From Adiantum capillus-veneris (Eukaryota; Streptophyta; Polypodiopsida; Polypodiales; Pteridaceae), in NCBI GenBank assembly GCA_014529385.2, contig CM043954.1, forward strand, positions 98,044,747 through 98,108,746: DNA of 64,000 nt. Reading direction: 5' to 3'. Position 1 is the stretch's first letter; each line of letters starts with the position of its first letter. This document shows, in pieces, positions 48,601-61,018 of the stretch. The position numbers and the translations under genes were made by a program. The notes below the pieces were generated by a model that worked only from the letters and a program-made list of their open reading frames with translations, made no database searches and was not told where the DNA came from.

Positions 48601-48692
48601 TTCAAATGTGTGATCGTGGTTACTGTGGTGTAAGTCACCACAAACGCCAGAAATGTGACAAAGCATAGAAAGAAAGAGCCTGATAGATTCAT
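45640..48692 (-). CDS. Hydroxyproline O-arabinosyltransferase (HPAT-type), 3' exon missing
   Basis: HPATs add the first arabinose to hydroxyproline in extensins and CLE peptides in the Golgi. Six exons in correct phase: 48692-48276, 46458-46391, 46319-46118, 46037-45940, 45854-45785 and 45711-45640, about 309 residues. Residues 5-27 (GSFFLCFVTFLAFVVTY) are a single membrane anchor, as in type II Golgi proteins. Conserved stretches follow: ALTATDAAYNRWQCRIMYYW, GGFTRVLHSG, DEIPTFVVDPLPPGLDR, GYVVLNRPWAFVQWL, MAEPDHV, AAFPFFYITP, NIDPIGNSPV and FIIHYTYGCDY. An upstream in-frame ATG at 48734 would add 14 residues. Known members are about 360 residues, so roughly 50 C-terminal residues are absent. 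The gypsy insertion starts 518 bp after the last exon. Intron 1 is 1.8 kb. Confidence 0.92.
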
Positions 48693-49950
48693 GCTTCTGG
48701 GCGTTAAGGGAAAATCAGTAAACAATCTGCCCAAGGGAGTTTTGCTGACTCAATAAACGCAGAGTATTTTCACTACTTGAAACAGTATGACAAAACTGAG
48801 TCAATACAAATGACTCTGAAGGAACTACTGCAAATTCGACTGCCAGAGACAATCTCTCCAACTCCCAGAAGCCCTGATGCATCAGGGCAATGATTCACTA
48901 TCTTAAACGTGCAAAGTCGCACTAATTTTTGAACATAAGAATGCACCCTTGTTATTGTAAGCGGAAAACGTATGAAAACAGGGAGGACGTCATTGAAGCC
49001 CTTTCAAGCTGAGAAGGGACCAAGAGCTTGAATGGCGATGTGGGCAGCAAAATCAGAAAATGGGGAACTTGACGATCGCAGAAATGGAGGGCGGGTGGAA
49101 CTCAGAAGACGCACCGCGTGCGTGTGAGAGAGTGAGATTTTGGTGAGTGCAATGGACTTCAAAGTTTAAATGTTGCTGTAGAAGTTCAAAGTTCAAACCC
49201 CAATAAAAATTTTAGTAAGTGCGGGCAGATGAATAGATAGGGACTTGAGGGTCAGTTAAAAAGCTGGTTTCTCTCCGGCATCTCTCAAAGAAAGTTTAGA
49301 GTACTCATGAAAAATGTCCCCTTTTTTTAAAGTGCATATTTTTACAAAACCTAATAGACAAATTTTCCATCGAACATTGTTAAATTTACAATTTTTTTGG
49401 AAGTTTAGAGCTCATATTGAAAATTTACTTTTTAAAAACAGAAACTAGCAAGTGCATTGTAGTTGTTTACAGGTTTTATATAGACACTGATTGAGGCTCC
49501 TGAATTATGTCACATGCATCTAGCCCCTCTCATTTGTTCATCCCTCGATGTGCTCAAGCTATTGCTCTCCAACCATGTGTGAACGTGGTTTAGCTTGCTA
49601 ATGCATTGGCACTAAGCCCATCACACGTGCACATTAGGCACGTGCATGCACACACACACAACCTCCCTCTAAAAAGGCCTCCGCAACTAATTGAACTAAT
49701 AGGCAGAAGCTCTTAAATGTGGAATGTCAAATCTTCTTTCTCCTTAATGTATTTGGATTGATATTCAGAAAGGACCCACATGTGGAGTGAATCCTCACAA
49801 CTGGATAGAATGATGAGGCAAGGCTCTGGCGTGGATCTGACTATCCCTCCAAGAGAGTCATGTTATTGCGGTATACAATTATTTAGTTATGTACACATTT
49901 CCTTTGAATCATAGTTATGTGGCACGAATGCGTTCCAATAATCTTTATAT
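48693..49950. other. 5' flank of HPAT, no other gene
   Basis: Upstream of the - strand HPAT start. No clear TATA box was identified and no other gene was recognised. Confidence 0.5.
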
Positions 49951-50044
49951 GTCATTATCGGCTTAACATCTATATGTTTTGTATGTTTCTAGTAGTTGTC
50001 ATTATCGGCTTAACAAATATATGTTTTGTATGTTTCTAGCAGTT
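49951..50044. repeat. 47-bp tandem duplication
   Basis: GTCATTATCGGCTTAACA...TGTTTCTAG units at 49951-49997 and 49998-50044, nearly identical. Confidence 0.9.
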
Positions 50045-50335
50045 GAGATTATATGTATATGTAAATGTCAAAATCTGTAGGTGAGAATGAATTGAAGGAA
50101 ATAATGTAAACATTCTCGATGAAATCAGCAAAGTGGGTAGGCTTTGCATGCAACATTTGCCTTTGAAAAGCTACCTATCAAACAAGGTTGCGTACACAAA
50201 GCATTGCAATAACCTCCTCTATGCAAAAGCAAAAAATCTCTCATTCTCTCACCCTCTCTAAACCCCAATTTGGTTTCAGATGGAGCTAATTTTGCATATC
50301 ATGGTTGTACTCCCTGAGCATATAGTTTCACATCC

Positions 50336-50371
<36 letters not shown>

Positions 50372-50844
50372 CATCCCCTCCTTATACATGCACATGTACT
50401 CAACCCACCTCCGATGAGATCATCGAAGCCACCTCTAGCATTTTGTATCATTTTTTTATTTTCAATACTTTTATCTTTTTTTGGATATACACACATGCAT
50501 TTGGTTTTGTCTCGTGGGCCGACTTCGGCCTCTAGAAGACGTTAATAAATCTCTCTCTACTACATTTGGGAGCATAGTGAGCCTACAAAATATGTAAAAC
50601 AACATGGCAAAATCCATAAAGCAACAAAATTGCACACTTGACAAATCGCATATACACACAATCGAGAAGGGCACACAATATGAGAGAGCTAGAGAGTGAG
50701 ACAGAGCACACAAAACCCTTGCAAGTGCACCTCCTAGAGCAGAGTGCACATAGACACGGTGAAAGAGGAGAGAGGAGGAGAGAATATGAACACAGGCACC
50801 GGGTGCAATCTCCCCGCGTACAAGAGTGAGCATTTTTCTCTTGC

Positions 50845-51207
50845 AGGTATTTATTTATAGATTGATCAATGCTTAAAAATGATTACAAATTGTTCGTCCG
50901 CGCATAAAGTTACCATAGCTCATAAAGAGCTCTTTAATTACAAGATACCCATAGATTTTCTATCCTTTGGCATATTCCATAGCTTTTGCCACATGTCAAC
51001 TGTACTAAATACATATTTATCCATCTCCATTAAGTCAAGAAGAAAATGCTCACTCTTGTACATATTTATTTATAAATTGATCAATGCTAAAAAAAATGAT
51101 AGCTCAACGAGCTCTTAAGTTACAAGATACCCATAGGTTTATTATACTTTGGTATAGTCCATAGCTTTTGCCACCTGTTAGTTGTAATAAATACATATTT
51201 ATTCATT

Positions 51208-51212
<5 letters not shown>
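50845..51212. repeat. Diverged tandem duplication, units of about 200 bp
   Basis: GTATTTATTTATAGATTGATCAATGC at 50846 recurs as CATATTTATTTATAAATTGATCAATGC at 51060. Both are followed by AGCTC..GAGCTCTTAAnTTACAAG, ATACCCATAG and CCATAGCTTTTGCCAC in the same order. Confidence 0.85.
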
Positions 51213-51261
<49 letters not shown>

Positions 51262-51262
51262 C
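51205..51262. repeat. (CT)n microsatellite
   Basis: About 24 CT units. Similar SSRs are the (TG)n(AG)n tract at 51557-51613 and the poly-G run at 52303-52321. Confidence 0.95.
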
Positions 51263-51552
51263 CTCCAAAATTTGATTTAGAGCATGGGTTAAAAATATAT
51301 GGATGAAAGGTAGTATCAAGTGGAATTTGGAAATACCTATAAACAAGACTATTTTGTGGTGCATGTATATCAAATCAGCCAAGGGAGTAAGCATGTATGC
51401 TAAAAGGTATAATTTTGTATAGAATAAAAGGAAGAACTTGGTAAACAAAAAATTTGAATGAAAAATGCATGCTATTGCAAGTTTCCATGTGTGAGGACGA
51501 GAATATGTGCCCTATAATTGCAAGTCATATCATATACAATAATAGAGGGGGT

Positions 51553-51611
<59 letters not shown>

Positions 51612-53549
51612 GTTCATAAGGTGTCCATTCTTTGAGTCTTAAACCAACACTAGTAGGTGCTACGATCTTTTTTAATATTTTATTAGTGAGAATCAACGAA
51701 GATCCGCATTGGAAAAGCGAAGGGTTGCAGAGCCGAAAGGTGCCGTAGTGCAATGATTGCTCGCAAGCAGGTGGCGACCCATGATGGGGGAGGTGAGGCC
51801 ATGAGAGTGAAGGGGCAGCAGCAGTTGAGCGAAGGGGCGGCAGTAGTTTATTGTAATAATATAAAGTGAAACTGTGGAAGCAACTTCGTGTGCCAGCGCT
51901 ACTGGTTACGAGATTGTTCGCAGAGCCCATAAGCAGACGAGTTGAGTTCGATGCTTGTCTTTGTTTTTGGAAGATGGGAGATGAGGCCTTCCCATGTTTC
52001 AAAGGTAGGCAATGATGAGTGGGAGGAATCTTGAAAGAAATGGAATAAAATCGAAGAGTGTGCAATTTATCTTCAAGTTAAAAAAACAAAATTCACAAGA
52101 CCCAACCCAGTTTATTATGGTAAAACTCATTTGCCCAAACCAATCCGTGAACCTTCGCACGTAGGCAATGCAAGGTTGAGTCTTTATCCCAGTTTTTTTT
52201 AATGTTTAAGTGTAAGAAAATTTTGAAAATTGTTATAGTAGTAAAAGAACCATGAATGAATGCTACTACGTAAATATCTAATAGGAAGGAGGGAGGGGGG
52301 CGCGGGGGGGGGGGGGGGGGGTTGTAACAACATCATAGAAGACACACATGCCCACACACACACACACATTGAAATTGTAATGGTAGAGTTATTTGATTGG
52401 TAGATTGTGTTTACATGCTTAATTATGTATTTGTCACTTCTTAAACAGTGTATACTATGTTGATGTTTGAGTAAGACTTGAACCAATATGTTGGGGTTGG
52501 GGTTGGGGTCAATGTCATTATTGTTGGCTTAATAACTTACTCTATGTGTGTAGGTAAAACCCGTGATAATTACCCAAATGTGGACTCAATCAACAAGTCA
52601 AAGAATTAGGATTAAAATGAAATTAGAGGCCATTAATTACTGCTACCAACCCAAAAAGGATAATACAATTAGAGGCCATTAATTATTGATACCAACCCAA
52701 AACGTATAATACAACTGATCCATTGGTGCAAGCAAGAAGTAGAAAGTGCCACACCAAACAAAATACTTAATATTTTGATTAAATGAAAGGCAGGTGGTAC
52801 AGTGTTTAGACAGCTGTTATCCATGTCTTCTAATTCAATCAAGTCACTACGTAAAGACCTAATCACCCATGTCTTCTAATTCAAGCAAGTCACAAAGTAA
52901 AAACCAGATCATCCATGAAGATCATTGTTTTTGCCAAGTATAGTAGGGGTTGATGAGATGCTCTAATAATGTCTCCTAGTACACGATCGTGCTCATCACC
53001 TTTATATAGTACTCTGTAACCATAGGTATCTCCATGTTTAGGAATTCTTGTAGCAACAACGTGGGTTCACACATGGTTATAATCACTCACCTAGTATCTA
53101 ATCATAATGGTCAAATAGGTATAATATTCTTAAGCTGCCATTGGTCACAAATCAAGTATATTTGGTATGAATGTTAGTGGAAGTACCTCCTACATTGCGA
53201 TAAAGGTATGCTAGAGAAACTTACCATAGTTATAAGGATAATGGTTTATTCTTTGGTTAGAGAGTACACAAATGAAGGTTATATGATGTGTGAAGGGTTA
53301 AAACCCATCACTTCTCACATCTAGGACAAAGAGGGGTATAGTGATGGGGGCACTAGGTCCCCATCACGGTCCTAGATGGGAGCCTAGTGCCATCATTCAA
53401 GAAGATATGTACATGACACATGAAGGGAGATTTTCATAGCAAGAATTAAGATAGGATTTCCACAAATCCATTGAGATAGAAATCTTTGACTAATAGTTTG
53501 ATATCTTTATAAGCTTTGCCAAGATCTAAATTACTGAATAGAATCAGTT
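51263..53549. other. Intergenic with short tandem duplications
   Basis: Two more local duplications are seen: ATTAGAGGCCATTAATTA..ACCAACCC (52623 and 52670) and CCCATGTCTTCTAATTCAA (52820 and 52866). A partial hairpin GATGGGGGCACTAGG...CCTAGTGCCATC lies at 53344-53394. No gene. Confidence 0.6.
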
Positions 53550-54030
53550 TAATTTGGGATAAATTGACTATGTGTCCATGATGAAGGGCTTTTGCTCCTT
53601 TGGTAAAGATACTCAAGAACTTTACAAGGTAGAAAGTTAGTCTTATCCTTTCGTGTTTTTATATGTTGGCCTTGGGAAACTTGTAACTATAGTGATAGGA
53701 AGGTTGTCTAGACGCGACTTCATCCTGAAAGGTGGTTCTACTAGATCATTCATACTCAATTCATTTGGGTATATAGGCTTCTCCTTTAAGAAGAACATAA
53801 ATTCCGAGTTATCACCCCATTAGATGTCATCAAAATACTCTATGGGAAAATGAAGCGGTAGAGTTTGTCTCTACAATCATGCTACTTAAAAAATTCTCTT
53901 GGATAATGGTTAAATATAGGGCATGTAGGTAGAAATTTCACTATATTGGGGAGCATGGTAGCCCCTAGGGGTATTCCATTGATTTTTGTGTAGATTCTCC
54001 CAGCACATTGAATGTGCATGGGGTTGATTA
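53550..54030 (-). other. Possible relic of a reverse transcriptase (uncertain)
   Basis: On the - strand, 54003-53911 reads GRIYTKINGIPLGATMLPN, resembling an RT box of GIPxG type, and 53650-53700 reads TTFLSL in the order expected downstream in Penelope-like elements. Stops are frequent. This is a weak resemblance only. Confidence 0.2.
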
Positions 54031-55800
54031 GCCATGTATTTAGTGCAATGTTTTTCTTTATTCAAGGATGTTTAGATCTTATAGGGCTTACATGAGCAAA
54101 TTCTCTGAAATCACCTGTGGGGGTGGGGGGTCTCCTAATAAGGAGATATATTGCTCATGGTGATGGTCAAAGGTGTAGTTAATCATGTGGTTAGCTAGAG
54201 TAATTAACCCGCATATGACATAATGAGGTATATTCTTATAGCGCTTTTTTATAAAGGCAGAGTATAGTGATGTTTCACCTTTCTTTAGATACTAGAAAAT
54301 ATAGATTTTAAGCAGACATGCCAATAGAAGCGAGATGTCTAAATAGCAACATTCACCTCCACATGCAAACCACCCATGGCTTTTTTATGTGCCTTATTGT
54401 AGCATGTAGGTAAGGGTTGTGTAGTTAGTCCAATGGTACGTTTCCAAGTGAGAGTTGTTGAGCTAAGAGATTATCTTAGGGGTCTTTAAAATCTATTGAA
54501 AAACATGGCCGTCTAGTATCCCAAGGTCAAGTTGAACAATAAAAGCCTTACAAAAAAAACACACAACTGTGCCTTATCTATGCAAGTAATGTAAAGTTGC
54601 TCTTTTAGGTGTCTACAACTAGTAACAAGATCATATATAGGTTTCGTGTCTTTCTTGGGGGGATAAATGTATAGTGCACTATGTTGTAAACATGGCCACA
54701 TTGTATCATTATGAATTATCTATTGTTGCCAAGCATAGGTTAAATAAAAGTTGGCTGAAGCCATTGAAGAGCTATGGTGGCTTGTTAAGGTCAACACTAA
54801 TGATAAATAGTGAAAAAAATAGTGCCCTTCATTACCTTAAAAATCTATTTATTACAAAACCATCCTTTGCCATAAAGCATGCACAATCAAAGTAGTCATT
54901 AGAGGTCAAGATACTTTTTTGCATTACAAAGTATTAACATAAGAGTCTCCTCTAAAGCACGAGATCATATAGGTTTGACAAGAGGGTTGAGCGTAAAATG
55001 TCCCTAGAAAATTTTTGATTGAACAATATCCATATGGGCATTCTTGTAGCAAACAGAGTCGAAGGTAATGACTTTAAGGGGTGGTTACTAAGCAAAAAGC
55101 ATTCACAATTGATAGTGTTGCACATCAAGTATATAACAAAGCTTTACTACTAGAAACCTAGGTAAGATTGTACACATGATGGGTTATGAGTATAGGGGTA
55201 AAAGAACTAAATGAGGGTGGGGTTTTACTAGGGACTATGAAGCAGGCCCGACCTCCATTGGCTCCCACATTATCTGAGGGGGGGTACGATAGGTACCATG
55301 AGTTGTGATGGGGCGAGTGTGTAGGGAGAAGGAATTTATGTCCACTCCTTCTTCTTAGTAACTTGGCTCTACTTCGGCCTCTATTATCATGTGCTTGAAA
55401 GTGTGCTTGTGTGCGGATGCATGTGTGTGAGGTGCGGTGTGATGCGTGTGGGCAAGGGAAGAATCAAGAGTGCACGGGTGTGTGGGTGGATCAAGCTTCA
55501 AAGTATGATAGGAGCCCTTCATTCTTTTATCTAGTAAAGTACAAGGCGTGGACAAGTGATGGGTGGTCAGACGTCTCTGGTGCGTCCGATCGGGGTAAGA
55601 GGCACACCGTCTTTTTCCCAACAATCTCCCACTTAAAGGCAAATGTGTTGATAAGTGGTACTACTATAGGACCTAGCAGTATCTACAAGAGGTATACCCA
55701 TTGTCTCTCTCAAAGTTGATACATGTCGTCGTATAGGCTCTAGTGGTGTATGGAAGCATAGATTCGTGCTAGAATCAGTATACATACCATGCAAGTATCT
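54031..55800. other. Intergenic, no supported gene
   Basis: AT-rich on the left. The stretch 55380-55500 is rich in GTGTG and GCG. Nothing recognised on either strand. Confidence 0.5.
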
Positions 55801-55809
55801 TGTAATGAT

Positions 55810-57175
55810 CTACGCTGCTCCATGATGCATCATGCTAGTGTCAGCCATCACACGATTGAAAACCCCAACTACAAATGCTCCCAATGTAGTTGCTATGTTG
55901 AGTCTTGACACCAAGAGTTTGTACATGAGAGTCCCGAAGGCTGATGATAAACGCATAATCTGTGCCAGCATATATGTGCCAATTGCATCAGCGCCATGTG
56001 TAGTGACCTCCATCAATCTATCTGCCATAGGTATCTCCACGCTCATTGCATCACCACCAGAACTAGTCATGCATGGACGCGTCAATCCTAACTTTAGGGT
56101 AGTCATCACTCCCCCATCGTCCATAGGTATTGTATCCACATGTCCTTGCATCACCATATCAGCCTCTAGCATGAGCATGTCAAAGAACTGCATATCACTC
56201 ATCTCCATGGTAGGAGGCATCTCTGTCAATCTGTTGTGTCTCGCTAGAACATGGCTGCTCTAACTCTGCATCTATAGACATTTTGTGAATAGCACTTTGG
56301 AGCTCGTATGCAAAAGATACGTGTCTACTCTCTCGCTGACATGACTCTAATGTAATCAAGACTATGCCGTCTCGCACCTCATATATGTACATAGGGTAGA
56401 CCAAGCCAATCCTGGCTCCTCTCGCAATGACTAGCGAACCCCAACGCATCTAGAAGAACTGCTCTGTAAGTAGTGGATGTTAGGTACTGCTGTCTAAGTA
56501 GTACCTGGCATCCATTGTCTCTCAATTGTGTCACCAAGATCAAACTGCGTCTCAGCTGAGAAGCATATCTCACATGACAAAGTGTGTATGATGCATTGTT
56601 GGGCAATGACAAACATACATCTCCTCCACCTCTATGTCACACACTAAACCATCAGCAAGTCGCACACAACCAAGTCTACCACTTGAAAAACTACTAAACC
56701 ACTCATGACATGGTGTGACGTGAAAAGGAGCATCGCCATGTAATAACCAATGTGGAGAAAGTGTGTTATCCATAGACATATCTGCAAAGAGGTATACTTG
56801 AGGCAAGTGTGACATGACCGTCATTGGCATGCATCGCCATTGTGACTACCTCTCTAACATGTGTCAAAGCCACATCTGCATCTCGCATACATCTGTGTCA
56901 CTACCTTATGCTTTTAAAGCAATGCCATCTAATGTGCCATGTGTGACCACAATGCCAACATCTCAAGTGTTGACACGAACAAGACTGTTGTCTCACACGA
57001 GTTTTCATGGACTCATAACTATCACATATATCAATTTCCATAAGCAAAGCTATGGCTCTACAAGATGTGCAAAGGCAATATGCATAAACCCAGTGATGAA
57101 GAGAAGTGCACCAAACTTGAAACAAAAGAGCTCCCTGTGGAAAGAAAACGCTCTCAAAAGAGCTCACTAACACAT
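55810..57175 (-). pseudogene. Decayed Ty1/copia fragment: zinc knuckle, protease region, pre-integrase
   Basis: The - strand reading near 56960-56890 has a CCHC knuckle (CWHCGHTWHIRWHC). From about 56750 it has HWLLHGDAPFHVTP, which aligns with the copia protease WILDSGASFHVTP, but the catalytic Asp is replaced by His. LADGLVCDIE, CHVRYASQLRRSLILVTQL and, near 56430, SLVIARGARIGLVYPMY follow, as in the gag-pre-integrase segment. Frames shift several times. A 139-residue open frame at 56229-55810 overlaps the end but has no recognisable similarity. Confidence 0.65.
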
Positions 57176-57907
57176 CACATCAACGCATAAAATCCCCCAC
57201 AATAGTGTAACCACACTGTGCTTTGCAATCATCACATTGATGCAAGTCTCAACTGCTAAAAGTACATGGAACTTGTAACTAGTGACTACTTGTAAACTAT
57301 ATGCAGTAGACTCACAAAATATTCATCAATAAAAAACTGCCCATACCATAAGTCTACATGTAGCCACTGCGAGCATACACAAATTTGACTATTGCGAGAG
57401 TGGATAAAAGAACACCAACCCTTATCCAAAAACCACCATATGCCCATCAATGTGGAAGCGTGTATGGCAATCAAACCAAAACTATGGCAAGAAATCTAGA
57501 GAAAATCAGACAAAGTCTCCCCTAGAAAATGAGTAAAATCTCAATGCAAACTCTCAAACCATAAATCGCACCATCCAAGATGCCAAAACGGCTCTACACT
57601 GTGACATCCAATGGCAGTCTGTACTCAATGTCCATAAATGGAGTGACCGCTCATAAACAAGCGCCAAAATAGGTGCAAATCGGAAAATTGATCAATGAAA
57701 AAACAATGTTCTCAAGAGAGCTCACCGACATTCAAAAGTGCTTGACAAAATATATGTACGCTTGTCAAAGAACAAGGGAACTGGAACATGCTCATCACCA
57801 CCTAGCCATGCTCTATATAGGCCCTTGGCCTTCTAAATATAGGGACCCCCTTGACTGCATGTCCGTCCTGGCCCTTGGCCATGCCTAGTCCTACCCTTGG
57901 CATGACA
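57176..57907 (-). repeat. Presumed 3' LTR of another gypsy element (inner edge at 57907)
   Basis: On the - strand it starts TGTCATGCCAAGGGTAGG directly after a purine tract (CAAGGGGGGAGT, 57921-57910). A TATATAG box lies near 57812. The outer end and a second LTR were not found, so the left limit is only a bound. Confidence 0.5.
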
Positions 57908-58056
57908 TTACTCCCCCCTTGGAGAAGCGTTTTCGTCCTCGAAAACAAGAGTGATGATACACTAATGTTTTCTATAGTGGCATCCTTCATGGATCCAATT
58001 GTTTGGTTGACCGGAACACGGTTCAGTAGGAGGTTCAATGAAACCAAGAGTAACAT
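57908..58056 (-). pseudogene. 3' end of a gypsy element with polypurine tract
   Basis: The - strand GTTTTCGAGGACGAAAACGC followed by CAAGGGGGGAG is the usual end of Tekay/Del-type gypsy pol (a FEDEN-like codon string) plus polypurine tract. The coding sequence further up is not recognisable. Confidence 0.55.
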
Positions 58057-60812
58057 CTTGATTTTTCACATTGTTATCCATTTGCAACCGTCTTGTGTTG
58101 CCGATTCCTATCCAATAATAGTGTGTAGACTCCATTTAGAACACACATGAGTATGCAAAACGAGTTATCACACAAAGATGTACCCTAAAGAGTACCTCTT
58201 TTCACTTTCCATGAAAGTAACTTGCTAACATAATTCATCAGCCAATTTTAAGTCCTTGACTTGTTTTCCAATTCCAGCAGTAAACAACCCCACCATAACT
58301 AGTGTTCAAGGTTGAGAACTTGATTTATACATGAAGAGACTACACCTAGTCGCAAACATGCTTTAACTTATGGTAAGAAAACTCCAAGTAGAGCAATAAA
58401 TGCTTACTGATTGGATCGCTTGGTGCTAACATACACACTTTACATATCCTTCAGCACAAGATTACACTTTGTAATCTGCCTATCCCCTTGGATAACTGAC
58501 AATACTGAGGTGTGTTTTCCCTCACGGTTTACAAACAGTCTTCCCAGATGACTGGTAAATGGGAATCACAATATCGTGTAACATTGTTTAAGAATCAACA
58601 ATGTCCGGGATAACCATCGTGGTTAACTTGAAAAATCCACAAACACCCAAACCGAGCCATGACCTCTATTAGTGATTAGTAGACCCAAAAATAATCTCAT
58701 AGAGATATTGCACATAGAGTGCAAAATACTTCATAAGAAACAACTTTACGGAATATGCATGCCGTTCCGATTCAGCCTTTGCTAAACACTAGGGCCCATA
58801 ACACCTAGTATGCATGCATTTGGCAAAAAACAGATCCGAACCTGTATATCCATGGTGATCCTTGCCAATACTTATGGCAAATGTGATATGCCTAGCACTC
58901 ATTAAAAAGGAATGTAAATAGTTCTGAAAAGAAACTAAATACTTTAAGTTGCAATCTTTTGCAACCTTGCTGAAACGTCTGAACCATAATAGAAGGTGAA
59001 ACATTGATCATTTCTAGGTACAAACAATGAAACTTTTTCATTAACAAATTAGAGCCTTGCTATATGTATAAACAACCATTTGTAATGTTGTTTAGCAGTA
59101 CTTGTACCTGAACAAGTCATTCTAAGTATCCGATAATTTTTGGCCACCAAAATTTCTCCTGATACGTCGTGCTAAAAATGGTCTAGAAAACAGATTTGAC
59201 CAGCACTTAGGGACTGTCATGACACATTTTTGAAATAATGGGCGCCAGTGTCAGTCCAGAGACTCATATTCTCCACATGTGGAATATGTCTCATATAAGG
59301 ATGTTTACAAAAGAACATCCTGCAAGTACAAGATGTACTTGTATGTGGAGGTAACTCTAAAACACTCTGCGACAAGAGTGAGAGGGACCCTCATTCATTG
59401 CTCCACACTGGCTAAACCGAACTCCTTGAGTCCCTAGACCATGTTGTATCCCATGTGACAACATGTGCCAAATCGAATCCTACAAGTGGAATCATAACAA
59501 CATAATGTACATTGGACACTACGGCCCAAAATACTTGTTTCGACATGCCCTTGGCATGGCCCTGGGGATTGAACTAAAAGTTCAGTTACCCGTATTCAAA
59601 TGCACAGGAGTACGTCTCTCACCTGTGAAAAAACCAAGCAACATTGCACTGGAAACCATGGGTATTGCCTTTGTAATCCAAACCCGTTGGGTAGAATTTA
59701 TGTAGTTAAACCGCTTGGTAAGAGCCTTTCTAGAAACTGCTCAACTAGCAGGTAACGGTAACCAACATAGTTAACCGTGTACAAAATGATGAGAATCAAC
59801 TTGAAAAGTTGAATTTTTCCACTATCGTGTGATAGATTGCGGAATTCTTCCCTTGAAAATATAACGGGCATAGATCAAACTATGATCCTCAATGCCTATG
59901 GGGTGATTTAGTAAGCACCCGCTGGGTCGTACCCCAAAACTGTGATGCCATAGACACTTGTAGTGCTATAGAGAGAGCAAGAAATCCACACAAATGAGAT
60001 GCCTAGCTCGTATCAACAGTTGTGCTGTTGCAACTGTTTGCTGCCTCTAGATTCTGTGGTATAGATCAGCTGATGTGAGTTTCAGATTAAAACTCAACTT
60101 GAGCGTCACACTAAAAGCATGTAGTGCAAAAATGACACCGTAAACATCCGTAATGACAAGACTCTTGCTTGTCCATTAACGTCGATGTTTGATGTGTACT
60201 CCACTGGGCAGATCTATTCGATCTTAAGAACAAGCACCCAAGGAATGCCAATAGTTGGGTCTTACCCAAACTCTGACAATGAATCTTGGCCAGCGTGTGT
60301 AGCTCATAGCCGTTATGGCAATTAGTGTTCAATCGTGGAACCGATGAAGACGAATGTGGATGGCATCTTGCCCAATTTCTAGCTGAGAGTTAGAGCACCT
60401 TGGCGCAGGTTGACTCACCAGCTAGACATATATCAAAAGCTTCTTAGAAAGTTTTCATTATTCTTAGAGAGAAAAAAGAAAGAGAGAGAAGAAAGAGCAT
60501 GCTGAGCTGAGGAACTTTCCTTAAATTTCTAGAGCGTGTGCCCAGAATGTGTGCCCTTAGGCATCTTATGCCCGATTTTTTGCAGCTTATCCTTTAAGCA
60601 TACCACCGTTTTCTGGTATGACGCTCTCATCGAGTGAGGGAACAGAAAAAAACACAAAACATATCGTGACCCACCTACCCTGCATGGGTCGTGTTTTTTT
60701 AGGTTCTTTGTAGTGTTGTTGTACATTGACAACAACCAAAAGTATGTGAAACAATCCAAAACTTATCTTGTCCTTGACAAGGTGTCTAGTGTTATAGCGG
60801 AAGCATAATCCA
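58057..60812. other. Intergenic or decayed element sequence, no supported gene
   Basis: No protein motif recognised on either strand. It could be the worn interior of the gypsy element whose 3' end is at 57907. Confidence 0.4.
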
Positions 60813-61004
60813 TGTTGGGGTATAAAGCCCAATGTGGTCGCCCAAGTAAGTGGGCGGGCCGCCATGTATGTACACATATTCTTTTGTAAAAACCTAATAA
60901 GAACTCACTATGCTCTACACATTATAGTAGAGCGAGTTCACCATATCGTCGTGCTCTTCTTCTCGCACTCTCTCTCGCGTCGCACTTCCGCTCGTACTCC
61001 TTCA
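60813..61004 (+). repeat. 5' LTR of right-hand copia
   Basis: 192 bp, starting TGTTGGGGTATAAAGCCC and ending CTCCTTCA. The 3' copy is not in the window, so the limits rest on TG..CA and the primer-binding site. Confidence 0.75.
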
Positions 61005-61006
61005 AC

Positions 61007-61018
61007 TGGTATCGGAGC
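61007..61018 (+). other. Primer-binding site, variant TGGTATCGGAGC
   Basis: It differs by one base from the usual TGGTATCAGAGC complementary to initiator Met tRNA. Confidence 0.8.

Noticed and set aside
50471-50833. 120-codon - strand frame
   Set aside because: Low-complexity composition and no recognisable similarity.
55355-55719. Overlapping His/Thr-rich and Gly/Cys-rich frames
   Set aside because: GTGTG/CACAC-biased DNA; no conserved motif.
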